In this document: piece after piece, positions 1 through 8,405 of the stretch
Position numbering within the stretch: position 1 is the first letter of the stretch
Layout of the letters: each line of letters opens with the position of its first letter
DNA from: CAWCOU01 sp963797335
GTDB lineage: Bacteria; Pseudomonadota; Gammaproteobacteria; JAURND01
Reading direction: 5' to 3'
Length of the DNA stretch: 64,000 nt
Assembly: GCA_963797335.1 (NCBI GenBank)
Contig: CAWCOU010000007.1
Coordinates: forward strand, 124,001-188,000
The notes under the pieces: model-generated
What the model was told of the DNA's origin: nothing
What the model saw: the letters and a program-made list of their open reading frames with translations, nothing else
The model's database searches: none
Made by a program: the position numbers and the translations under genes

Positions 1-934
1 CTAACCCTGGGAGAGGAAGTATGGCAAGACCAGTTACAAATACCGAATAATGTCTTAAATTTTCGAAGTAAAATGGCAGCATGAATAACTGTCCGTAAAA
101 CACTAAATTCAGCATCAATCCTGCGATTATTGCCATAGTTGTTACTTTATTATGAAAAAGTTCTAGCGGTAGCATAGGATTCGCCACCTTATTTTCAATC
201 AATAAAAATAACAGAATGGAAAAAGTGCTTAAGAGTAGACTAAAAATAATTAACGGATTGCTCCAACTGTAGTTACTAACCTCTATCAGTCCGAATGCCA
301 GTGAAATGATAGCAAGAAAACCAGTAATTTGACCGAAAAGATCAAAGTGAATTCGATTGTCAGTGGATTTTTTGTGACTAGCATGACATAAAATCAGAAA
401 GAAAGCGGCAAGACCTATGAAAACATTTACCAGAAAAATCATACGCCATGAAAAAAGACTGGTTAAAAGGCCGCCTAAAAATGGCCCAGACGCACAAGCA
501 ATGCCTCCTAATGCGGCCCAAATACCGATAGCTTGTGCTTTTTTTTCAGGGTTTGAATAAAGCTGAGTAATTAAAGCGAGAGAGGATGGTAATAATAATG
601 CGCCGGAGATGCCTTGTAACAATCTGAAAAAGATTAACATAGTTATCGAATTTGAGAATGCGCAGCCAATAGAGGTAATAACAAATGCTAACAACCCTGT
701 CTGAAAAATTTTTTTTGCACCAAAATAATCACTTAAATAGCCGATCAATAATAAAAAACCTGCGAAAGTTAGAGTATAACCAGCGACGACCCATTGTAAA
801 TTAGACAATTGTGTATTGAAATAATTGGCAATCGTGGGTAATGCCACATTGACAATAGTGATATCCAGGATCACCATGAAAAATCCCAAACATAATGCCA
901 AGAAAGCTTGTTTCCTCTTGTTATCAGTTACCAT
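1..934 (-). CDS. DHA2-family MFS drug exporter (EmrB/QacA type), 3' end cut off
   Basis: Inner-membrane drug:proton antiporter of the 14-helix DHA2 family by sequence pattern. The start is ATG at 934, reading M-V-T-D-N-K-R-K-Q, followed by a first helix with the DHA2 motif LDITIVNVALPTIA and then LQWVVAGYTL. The frame stays open to the window edge, giving about 311 residues of an expected 450-500, so the C-terminal half lies outside. The start overlaps the end of the upstream ogt gene by 11 bases, so the two are translationally coupled and belong to one alkylation-repair operon with the Ada/AlkA fusion. Coupling an exporter to DNA-alkylation repair suggests removal of an alkylating or otherwise toxic compound, but that is inference. 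The family is confident; the substrate is unknown. Confidence 0.85.
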   Translation of the reverse strand, partial: MVTDNKRKQAFLALCLGFFMVILDITIVNVALPTIANYFNTQLSNLQWVVAGYTLTFAGFLLLIGYLSDYFGAKKIFQTGLLAFVITSIGCAFSNSITMLIFFRLLQGISGALLLPSSLALITQLYSNPEKKAQAIGIWAALGGIACASGPFLGGLLTSLFSWRMIFLVNVFIGLAAFFLILCHASHKKSTDNRIHFDLFGQITGFLAIISLAFGLIEVSNYSWSNPLIIFSLLLSTFSILLFLLIENKVANPMLPLELFHNKVTTMAIIAGLMLNLVFYGQLFMLPFYFENLRHYSVFVTGLAILPLPGL

Positions 935-1466
935 TGGAATTTTTCCAGCATTGTTCCAGTTGCAACAAATACTTTTTACGCTCAATACCGCCGCCAAAGC
1001 CGACTAACTTTCCATCATGGCCGATGACGCGATGACAGGGGATGATAATGGAAATAGGATTTTGTCCATTGGCCATGCCGACTGCTCGTGCTTTATTTTT
1101 ATCGCCCATTTTTTGGGCTTGTTCCCCATACGATCGCGTTTCGGAATAGGGGATTTTGAGTAATTGTTGCCAGGCTTGTACTTGGAAAGGAGTTCCGTTG
1201 GGTGCTAAAGGTAAATCAAATTGTTGGCGCTGGCCGGTGAAATATTCATTTAGTTGCTGTTTAGTTTGAACAATTATTTGTTCATTCTTTGCTTTTGAAA
1301 GTGAGTTGATCATGTGCTCGCAATGAATACCGTCTCGATCTAAATCCCACAAAATACCGTGTAATCCTTTGGGTGAAGCGATAATCGTTAATTTTCCGAC
1401 GGGAGAATCCATTTCGTCATAAACAGAGTTTTCAGGTAATTTTTTAAGGTGGGTTGAATTTCTCAT
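924..1466 (-). CDS. ogt: methylated-DNA--protein-cysteine methyltransferase (Ogt)
   Basis: Suicide DNA-repair protein that moves the alkyl group from O6-alkylguanine or O4-alkylthymine to its own cysteine. The 180-residue protein has the usual Ogt length. The active-site block IIIPCHRVIG is complete, with Cys in PCHR, and is preceded by the wing region RAVGMANGQNP. The C-terminal GFGGGIERKKYLLQLE is also typical. It lies 10 bases downstream of the Ada/AlkA fusion gene and overlaps the next MFS gene, so all three are probably one operon. In E. coli, Ada is the methylation-activated regulator; here the separate Ogt supplies the methyltransferase that the upstream fusion lacks. Confidence 0.95.
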   Translation of the reverse strand: MRNSTHLKKLPENSVYDEMDSPVGKLTIIASPKGLHGILWDLDRDGIHCEHMINSLSKAKNEQIIVQTKQQLNEYFTGQRQQFDLPLAPNGTPFQVQAWQQLLKIPYSETRSYGEQAQKMGDKNKARAVGMANGQNPISIIIPCHRVIGHDGKLVGFGGGIERKKYLLQLEQCWKNSNGN

Positions 1467-1476
1467 ATTATTATCT

Positions 1477-2886
1477 CTAAGGAATGCTCCAAAGCAGAAT
1501 AGCGGCGTAAGCCCGCCACGGTATCCACAGTTGGGGGTTTAAATGAAGTTGGGTTATCTTTTTTTGAATGACTAAATCCGTTTCTGGAAAGGCATTGGGA
1601 TTACGCAATGCCCGCATCGCGATGTATTCTACAGTCCAAGGACCAATTCCTTTGATACTGAGCAGTTTATTACAGGTTTCTGTAAAATCCGCGGTGCCAT
1701 CGAGTGTTAAGCTTTTGTCAGAAATTCTGATCGCCAAATCTTTCAATGTCTCTATTCTGGATTTGGGCAGCCCCGCTTTTGATAAGTCTGCTGTTAAAAT
1801 GTGTTCTGGTGTGGGAAAGAAATGGGTTAACGATAATGACGGATCAAATTGTTGTTTTTCCCCGCACATTTCTACTATTTTCCCTAAAATAGTCCGGGCA
1901 GCCTGCACACTGATCCTTTGTCCGACAATAGCGCGAACGGCTAATTCAAAACCATCCCAACCACCAGGAATTCGTAATCCTGGATGTTGTTCCAAATAAG
2001 GTCTTAGGGCTTGATCTTCCTGCAAGTGGTTTTCAATGACCATGGGATCAGCATCCAGATCAAACATATTTTTCAATCGAGCAACGCATTCGACGATATT
2101 GGGAATTTTATTGAATTTAAACTCGACATCAATTTTATGGTCTGCCATAGGTCTAACCTTAAACCAACCCTGACTATCATGATAAGTGATCAGTCGTTGA
2201 TAAGTATTATCGACAACCGACTCCACACCGGAAATGCAACGATGCTTAAGAAACTGGAGCATGTTATGCCAGGCGTAAGGGGGTCTATAACTTAATTGCA
2301 GATTCAGTTGTCCTTTTCCTTCAGGCTCTTTTCTAAACGCGCTGGGTGTTTTATGAAAACGGAGCTTAAATGCGTCGTTAAAGCGTCGTATGGATTTAAA
2401 CCCAGCACTAAAAGCAATGTCGGTAATGGCAAGAGAGGATTGATCCAGCAGATTTTTAGCGATATCGAGCTTTTTGGTTAACAATAGCGTTTGCGGGTTG
2501 GCACCAATTTGCTGCTGAAAAAGCTCGCGCAGCCAACGTTCGCCAATGCCTAATTTACTGGCAATGTCAGCGATCGATAATTCTTCCAACGCTCCATAAT
2601 CCATCATGCGCATCGCGCGCTGTACCAGGTCAGAAGTGCCAAGCCATAATGGGGAACCTGGAGCTGTTTCAGGATGACACCGCAAACAAGGCCTATAACC
2701 AGCCTCTTCTGCCTGTGCTGCGTAAAGGTAGAATTCAAGATTTTTTAACTGAGCTTTCTTAGCAGGGCAGATTGGACGGCAATAAATTCCTGTCGTTTTT
2801 ACGGCGACAAAAAATTTCCCATCAAATCTAGGATCGCGTGCCAAATGTGCTCTGTAAAATTCATTTCGGTTGTATTTTAGCTTCAT
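1477..2886 (-). CDS. Ada N-terminal regulator fused to AlkA 3-methyladenine glycosylase
   Basis: Fusion of adaptive-response regulator and base-excision glycosylase, 469 residues. Residues 1-75 are the Ada zinc-binding domain with the four cysteines in YCRPICP and RPCLRCHP; one of them is the methylphosphotriester acceptor in Ada. Residues about 85-185 are an AraC-type double helix-turn-helix (LGIGERWLRELF and DIAFSAGFKSIRRFNDAF). Residues about 195-300 are the AlkA N-terminal domain and 310-469 the HhH-GPD glycosylase with KGIGPWTVEYIAMRA and the catalytic Asp in FPETDLVIQK. This Ada-AlkA architecture is known in other bacteria. It heads the operon with ogt and an MFS exporter and probably controls it after methylation damage. 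Confidence 0.93.
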   Translation of the reverse strand: MKLKYNRNEFYRAHLARDPRFDGKFFVAVKTTGIYCRPICPAKKAQLKNLEFYLYAAQAEEAGYRPCLRCHPETAPGSPLWLGTSDLVQRAMRMMDYGALEELSIADIASKLGIGERWLRELFQQQIGANPQTLLLTKKLDIAKNLLDQSSLAITDIAFSAGFKSIRRFNDAFKLRFHKTPSAFRKEPEGKGQLNLQLSYRPPYAWHNMLQFLKHRCISGVESVVDNTYQRLITYHDSQGWFKVRPMADHKIDVEFKFNKIPNIVECVARLKNMFDLDADPMVIENHLQEDQALRPYLEQHPGLRIPGGWDGFELAVRAIVGQRISVQAARTILGKIVEMCGEKQQFDPSLSLTHFFPTPEHILTADLSKAGLPKSRIETLKDLAIRISDKSLTLDGTADFTETCNKLLSIKGIGPWTVEYIAMRALRNPNAFPETDLVIQKKITQLHLNPQLWIPWRAYAAILLWSIP

Positions 2887-2998
2887 GAATTAGAGGATAA
2901 CAGTTGCTAGAAACCCATGCTAGCCGAAATCGGAGTTGGATTTGTCAAAGCAAGGAAGTCTCTTCATGGTACTTTAATAGAAGTGGTTGCTATATAAA

Positions 2999-3030
2999 TT
3001 TAGTCAATGTACAATGACTAAATTTAGTCA
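2999..3030. promoter_or_regulatory. palindrome plus third half-site upstream of the DUF4143 ATPase
   Basis: TTTAGTCA and its complement TGACTAAA form a perfect 8-bp inverted repeat with an 8-base spacer. A third TTTAGTCA follows directly at 3023-3030. The set ends 18 bases before the ATPase start, so it fits an operator overlapping its promoter or leader. No regulator for it can be named. Confidence 0.45.
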
Positions 3031-3048
3031 ATGCATGGCGGGTAAAGT

Positions 3049-4428
3049 ATGGACCCTAGATTTCTCTTTAATAACAGGCACTTAGAAGATGCGGCGCATT
3101 TTGCAGAGCTGGATCCGCAGTTAAGGCGCTTGAGTCAGCAATATTATATCTACCATTCCCCCTTATTAGCTCAACTACCTACTACAATGCCGGGTATATA
3201 CACTTTAAGTGGTGGCAGGCAAATTGGGAAAACAACACTACTCAAACAATGGATGTTGCAACTGCTAAAAGAAGGTGTTGAACCCAAAGCCTTGGCTTTT
3301 TTCTCTGGCGAATTAATTGAAGATCAACATACTTTGTGGCATTTACTGCAGGACCAGTTAGCTACTATGCCTATCACTGGTTACCGCTATTTGATTATAG
3401 ATGAAGTGACTTATATCCGCGACTGGGATAAAACCATTAAATACGCAGCTGATGTAGGTTTATTTGACGATGTTATTGTAATTTTGACAGGATCTGATTT
3501 GGCTCTTATTAAAGAAGCGATGATGCGATTGCCGGGTCGACGCGGTAAATCAGCAACGGTTAATTTTCATTTATATCCTTTGTCGTTTCGTGAAGCAGTT
3601 TTATTGAAGCAGGAAGGAACAGCTGAATTAGAGCAATGTTTAACACAAGCTGATCCATCAGAATTAGCCATAAATATGTTATATGATGAATTTAACCAAT
3701 ATCTGCAACATGGTGGTTATTTGACCGCGATTAATGATTTGGCTGCGCAACATAGTATTTTAGATGCAACTTTAGTGACTTATTCTGATTGGATACGTGG
3801 TGACATGCTGCGGCGGGGAAAACAGCAACATTATTTACAAGAAATCATGGGAGCTATCATTAAACGTTATACCAGCCAAATCACTTGGAATTCACTCGCA
3901 GAAGATTTATCCATCGATCATCCAGCCACCGTTGCCGATTATGTAGCACATTTAGAATTGATTGATGCGGTATTTGTACAATCAGCCTTGTTGGAAGATA
4001 AATTAGCGCCAGCCCCCAAAAAAGCACGTAAAATCCTTTTTTCAGACCCTTTTATTTTTCATGCCATTCGATCTTGGATTGCGCCGGTGCAAAATGCGTA
4101 TGAACATCAAATCGTGACTGCCTTAGCCGACCCCATAATCTGCGGCCAATTAGCAGAAAGTTGCGCAATTACCCAATATCGACGTTATTATCCTACTTAT
4201 TATTTGAAAGCGGAAGGCGAGGTAGACATTGCTTATGTTAAGCAAAAACGTTTCTGGCCAATTGAAATTAAGTGGACTCAACAATTGCGCGCTAAAGATT
4301 TAAAGCAAGTATTAAAATATCCCAATAGTCGAATTTTCACTAAAACTAAACAACGCGGGTTTTTGCAGAACATTCCCACCGAACCGCTGCCATTGGCATT
4401 GTTTAATTTGAAAGCTCCTCAAAATTAA
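3049..4428 (+). CDS. AAA-family ATP-binding protein with DUF4143 C-terminal domain
   Basis: The 459-residue protein belongs to the AAA_14/DUF4143 family of unknown function, common in prokaryotic accessory regions and often acquired horizontally. The Walker A motif is visible near residue 52 (SGGRQIGKTTLLKQW), Walker B near residue 118 (YLIIDEVTYI), and a sensor-like LTGSDLAL follows. The C-terminal third contains the DUF4143 nuclease-like signature (AEGEVDIAY, then FWPIEIKW), resembling a PD-(D/E)XK fold. It stands alone between convergent or divergent neighbours. A 56-bp piece of its 3' part is duplicated about 1.3 kb downstream. Cellular role and substrate are unknown. Confidence 0.85.
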   Translation: MDPRFLFNNRHLEDAAHFAELDPQLRRLSQQYYIYHSPLLAQLPTTMPGIYTLSGGRQIGKTTLLKQWMLQLLKEGVEPKALAFFSGELIEDQHTLWHLLQDQLATMPITGYRYLIIDEVTYIRDWDKTIKYAADVGLFDDVIVILTGSDLALIKEAMMRLPGRRGKSATVNFHLYPLSFREAVLLKQEGTAELEQCLTQADPSELAINMLYDEFNQYLQHGGYLTAINDLAAQHSILDATLVTYSDWIRGDMLRRGKQQHYLQEIMGAIIKRYTSQITWNSLAEDLSIDHPATVADYVAHLELIDAVFVQSALLEDKLAPAPKKARKILFSDPFIFHAIRSWIAPVQNAYEHQIVTALADPIICGQLAESCAITQYRRYYPTYYLKAEGEVDIAYVKQKRFWPIEIKWTQQLRAKDLKQVLKYPNSRIFTKTKQRGFLQNIPTEPLPLALFNLKAPQN

Positions 4429-4444
4429 ACTAACTCCCTAAACG

Positions 4445-5347
4445 TTAATTTTTTTTGACTACCCCATTTTTGCCAAAATAAAGAGTCATAATAGAACCGA
4501 TCACAATAATTGCACTACCGATCAGTGTTATTATACCAGGAACGTGTCCCCAGATGGCCCAGTCTAATAAACCGCCAAAGATCACTATAAAAAACATCAA
4601 TGGCGATACCAACCGCACGGGCGCAGCTACATATGCCCAGGTGACAAATACCTGGTAAAGTGCACCAAATATACCCACACCTAGCAATAACCACCAAACT
4701 TGTGGAGTTGGCGTTTGCCATTGGATGGCAGCTACGACTCCGCTGACTAAGGTGCTGACCAGAAAATAGTAAAACAACATTTGTGTGACGCTGCTGGTTT
4801 TGCTCATGAGGCGTAGTTGCACCATGGCCAGGGCTACCAAAACGCCTGACATCAAGGCAAGGAGCGAAACAGGGTTAGAGAAAATATGTTGATCGGGATG
4901 TAGAATCAGCGCAATGCCAATAAAGCCAACGACAATTCCCAGCCATGCTTTATGAGGTGTTTTTGCGCCCGCTAAAAAATAAGCAATGATGGGCACAAAT
5001 AAGGGTGAGGTATTGCTCAACAATAACGCATTCATCAATGGCATAAATTTAAACGCATAAAACATTAAAAATAAAGCCAATAACGCGGATAAAATGCGGA
5101 TCATATAACGTATTGGTTCTACGGGCTTAAAACGAAATGCGGAACTCGTCAATACCCAGGGTAACAATAAGATAAAGCTGATTGCAAAGCGAAAAAAAAT
5201 CGGCATGGCGGTGGGTAGCTGAGTTCCGATCATCTTGACAAAAACACTCATTACAGCAAATGAGAACGCGGAAATAATGGCATAGATAACCCCACGTCCA
5301 AGATGTTGGACGTGGTGATGTTCTGTGTTCTGAATGGGCTGCTTCAT
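4445..5347 (-). CDS. EamA/DMT-family transporter
   Basis: Ten-helix inner-membrane permease of the drug/metabolite transporter superfamily, 300 residues, with two EamA repeats (roughly residues 15-150 and 165-290). Hydrophobic segments are evident throughout, for example FSFAVMSVFVKMIG and the C-terminal IITLIGSAIIVIGSIM. Its ATG overlaps the stop of an upstream broken isochorismatase-like gene in an ATGA arrangement, so it was once the distal gene of an operon. The substrate cannot be read from the sequence; family members export amino acids, metabolites or import riboflavin-like compounds. Confidence 0.88.
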   Translation of the reverse strand: MKQPIQNTEHHHVQHLGRGVIYAIISAFSFAVMSVFVKMIGTQLPTAMPIFFRFAISFILLLPWVLTSSAFRFKPVEPIRYMIRILSALLALFLMFYAFKFMPLMNALLLSNTSPLFVPIIAYFLAGAKTPHKAWLGIVVGFIGIALILHPDQHIFSNPVSLLALMSGVLVALAMVQLRLMSKTSSVTQMLFYYFLVSTLVSGVVAAIQWQTPTPQVWWLLLGVGIFGALYQVFVTWAYVAAPVRLVSPLMFFIVIFGGLLDWAIWGHVPGIITLIGSAIIVIGSIMTLYFGKNGVVKKN

Positions 5348-5481
5348 AACTCACCAGCATCGATGATCTGAGTAAATCTTTCCAGTAGATGAATCGTGCT
5401 TCTATGTTCTTCTACCAAATTAGCGCCCCAAGCACCTTGTACAATACTTACTCGATAATCTCTGTCATGTGCTACATGGGG
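5344..5481 (-). pseudogene. C-terminal remnant of a cysteine hydrolase (isochorismatase family)
   Basis: Upstream of the EamA start the minus strand encodes about 44 residues reading AHDRDYRVSIVQGAWG, then EEHRSTIHLLERF, ending IIDAGEL and TGA. This matches the usual C-terminal end of isochorismatase-like hydrolases (helix with DRGYRV, strand, then a helix before EL). The 5' part and the catalytic residues are missing, and unrelated sequence including a duplicated ATPase scrap follows. Coupling by ATGA to the EamA gene shows the original operon. Confidence 0.55.
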
Positions 5482-5536
5482 AGTCAAGTATGAATCATAT
5501 CATGACCCAAAAGTTACGTCGTCCCGGGAGACCTAT

Positions 5537-5592
5537 GCAAAAACGTTTCTGGCCAATTGAAATTAAATGGACTCAACAATTGCGCGCTAAAG
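5537..5592 (+). repeat. 56-bp duplicated fragment of the DUF4143 ATPase gene
   Basis: This stretch matches 4242-4297 with one mismatch, in the same orientation. It encodes KRFWPIEIKWTQQLRAK inside a meaningless 110-codon frame. It is a scrap left by recombination, not a gene. Confidence 0.85.
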
Positions 5593-5831
5593 TATACTTT
5601 ACCATTTTAAGAGTGGATTTTAATCTAGCTACAATTATATTTTACCCATCTTTAAGGGCTAGCACAACCCGTATTTTTCCAGGTTGCTCTATCTGGATAA
5701 AGCAAGTATACTCTGGAATACGAACTAGCCTCGACTTCCCGGACACCTCACATAAGAGAGAAAACAGGGGTAAAAAAACAGGGGTCGAGAAAAGTGGTTG
5801 AGTATTCATATAATAATTGAATTAAAATCAT

Positions 5832-7847
5832 ATGAGCGATCAGCGAACTTCTCCAGAAAAATTCCCTCCGTTTTCTTCAGCTGAAATCAATCAGGATGAA
5901 AAAATTTCTCATCCTAAACGGGATAAAAAATACACCATACCTGAAACAGAGATCTCTACGCTTGAACGACTCGATAAAATAAAATATGAGGCTTTCGCTT
6001 TTGCTTCTAATACTGAAAATTTATCTCCAGAAAGATTGTTAAAATCTAAAAATAAAACCGCCCTAGCATTTTTACATAACAGCATAGGTGATCTTATAGA
6101 TGGGCAAATTTATTCTTGTGCTCCAAAACATGGCGGAGTTAATCAATTTCTTCGTGATGTACATCGCAGTGTGGAACTTTTGGTCACTGGCGAAGTTGAT
6201 GAGCTGACTAAATTTGAATTAGAAAACCGTTTCAGTGAAATTCGAAAGCTAGCGGCGAATCTAAAAATTGACCAAGCAACAATAGAACTAACTGCTTTAA
6301 TTGGAAAATCTAATTACCAAGTATTAGAGCGTGGTTTTGGCCAGACGTTAGGTGGATTGTTGCTGGCAGGCATGCAAAGTTTTTGTCGAGATAAACTATT
6401 ATTGAGTGATTTTTCATTTGGTGTAGTAGATGCATATCAATCTTTTTTTTCGGATATCTCCTATGTTCTGATGAATCCAAAATTTATATTAAATCTTGAC
6501 TTTTTAAAGGAAAATGAACTACAGATTAAAATCGTGTGTGAAGAGGTTTTATCTTTAAATAAACCGGGGAAATTTCATATACCGCTTGCGAGAAGTAAAT
6601 GTCTTTATATTCCGACTGAAAAAAGAGGGTTTCAACTAAAGGGCTTTGTAACAAATGGCAGTCATTTTGTCATGCAAGAAACGGGTAGTTACGCGGATAT
6701 GCTTAAATTGTTACAAATAATAGCCATGCATGGTGAATTACCACTACAAGAAAAAATAGATTTATTGAAGTTTTTAGACATTCTTTCAGGGTTATTAAGA
6801 GAGGATATTTTAAGGGATGAATTTCACCCGGAAATGACTGAATTATATCAAAAAATTAAAAAAACACGTGACATTCAAGAATTACGTGAGCTCATCGATA
6901 ATGCATGTCCGTATTTGAGCCGCCATTTTCCCGTGAAAATTCGAGAATGGATAGCGCAAAGACGTACGTCAATTGCAAAATTATTTGATTTTACATTACC
7001 TAACGATCGTGCAATCAATGAATGGCTAGACTCTTTGCTTGCGATAGAAGCATTGGAAACATTTAAACGAGAGGCGGATGAGGCCCCTATGGCATCTTAT
7101 CACTCCAATGTGGATCTCATTAAAGTTGGTTCTGGATTGATAATCAGCACGTTCAGTCCTTATATCTGTAGCAATGGTAGCATCACATTTGTAGATAAAG
7201 AAGATCATAAATCCGTCTTAACCTCAAAAGGAGTAAAAGATGAGATTTCTTTGATAGTGGAGGGTGGAAAAATTACCCTTAACCGAAATCAGCGCAGTTT
7301 ATTATTTGATATTATTCGAGAAACACCAGCTATTTCTTTTTCTTATGAATTTTTAGAAAACGTTTCTTTGATATTACCTGTCCTTGTATTCAGAAATATA
7401 TTGTCAAAATATTATGAAGCATTAATGAGTAAACTGTCCTTACTGCAAGAAAAATATTATTTAGATATAGGTGGTTTTGATAAAACTGAAATAATCATCA
7501 CCAAGAAAAAACAAGTGTATGTTGATTTTGTATTCCCAATTAAAATTAAAACTATACCAAAAAAAGAAACCCAGTTTCTGGTCGACGAAATTCACATGCG
7601 CTTTGAAGCGACTATGGCTGGCTTACAATTGAGGATTGTCTCAGAAAATAATGTGTTTATGGAAAATGCTTTAAAAGATGAAACAATGGATGCCATTCTA
7701 GAGACATTGCAATTACCTGAATTAAAAGACTTAAAAACACACAAAGAAAAATTATGTAAATTCTTAGATAAAAATCAGGAATGGTTGTCATTGCTTTCTT
7801 TACTGGAGCCCGCCAACACTGTTTCTTCGATGCGTCATATTTTTTAA
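5832..7847 (+). CDS. large protein of unknown function, probably the main part of a frameshifted gene
   Basis: I do not recognise the 671-residue product. The N-terminal 50 residues are charged and proline-rich (MSDQRTSPEKFPPFSS). The rest looks globular and mixed alpha/beta with no signal peptide or membrane segment. The frame stops in a run of six T at 7840-7845. One added T would join it to the next open frame and extend the protein to about 809 residues, with a Glu- and Ser-rich tail. The ATG at 5832 is the first start in the frame and has only weak ribosome-binding sequence. Size, orphan status and the possible tail resemble Legionellales translocated effectors, which is inference only. 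Confidence 0.7.
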   Translation: MSDQRTSPEKFPPFSSAEINQDEKISHPKRDKKYTIPETEISTLERLDKIKYEAFAFASNTENLSPERLLKSKNKTALAFLHNSIGDLIDGQIYSCAPKHGGVNQFLRDVHRSVELLVTGEVDELTKFELENRFSEIRKLAANLKIDQATIELTALIGKSNYQVLERGFGQTLGGLLLAGMQSFCRDKLLLSDFSFGVVDAYQSFFSDISYVLMNPKFILNLDFLKENELQIKIVCEEVLSLNKPGKFHIPLARSKCLYIPTEKRGFQLKGFVTNGSHFVMQETGSYADMLKLLQIIAMHGELPLQEKIDLLKFLDILSGLLREDILRDEFHPEMTELYQKIKKTRDIQELRELIDNACPYLSRHFPVKIREWIAQRRTSIAKLFDFTLPNDRAINEWLDSLLAIEALETFKREADEAPMASYHSNVDLIKVGSGLIISTFSPYICSNGSITFVDKEDHKSVLTSKGVKDEISLIVEGGKITLNRNQRSLLFDIIRETPAISFSYEFLENVSLILPVLVFRNILSKYYEALMSKLSLLQEKYYLDIGGFDKTEIIITKKKQVYVDFVFPIKIKTIPKKETQFLVDEIHMRFEATMAGLQLRIVSENNVFMENALKDETMDAILETLQLPELKDLKTHKEKLCKFLDKNQEWLSLLSLLEPANTVSSMRHIF

Positions 7848-8260
7848 TTTTATTCTCTAAGAATTTTTCTAGCTCAGAATATCCTCATCAATCTTATTTT
7901 AAAGAAATGAGAGAATGTTTGCTCATATTATTTAAAGCGGAGCTGAATCCTAAAATGAGCGATCAACGGATCGTTGAAGTGTTACAAGCACTAGCGATTG
8001 CTAAAAAATCTGATATCCAAAAGACAATTAAGTTTTCACCATCGAAGGAAGAAAAAGAAAAAATTCGTACAACTCTAGAGCCTGAAGATGATTCTAGGAG
8101 TGCTTCTGATTCAACTATAAATAATAGTTCAATGAGTAGTTCTAGTAGTACGCTTTCTTCATCAATGAGATTTTTTGACACATCATCAATCCCAGCAAGC
8201 AAATCTGGCGGTGCAGATTTACCACTCCGAACGGATAGCCTCACCCCCTTATCCCCTTAA
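7846..8260 (+). pseudogene. out-of-frame C-terminal continuation of the preceding large protein
   Basis: In the frame one base away, reading continues without a stop as LILFSKNFSSSEY, then YFKEMRECLLILFKAEL and later SKEEKEKIRTTLEPEDD, ending in a Ser-rich segment (SSMSSSSSTLSSSM) and TDSLTPLSP. No good start or ribosome-binding site belongs to this part alone, so it is best read as the detached 3' end of the 671-residue gene. The cause may be a real mutation, slippage in the T-run, or a sequencing error. The E-rich block followed by a Ser-rich tail resembles some Dot/Icm C-terminal signals. Confidence 0.6.
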
Positions 8261-8405
8261 AACTCTGCAAATAGGAAGAATTTCCAATTGGGGGTGATTA
8301 TTTATTCGTATTGTGTTATTAATAGACACAGTATCTGAATTTATACTAAACGAGCCCCTCCTAATGGACACACTGAGGATAGAGGGGCCTACTCAAGGAC
8401 CCCCT

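Noticed and set aside
5469..5801. 110-codon frame on the plus strand
   Set aside because: It contains a duplicated scrap of the ATPase gene and otherwise random sequence; no family pattern or ribosome-binding site.
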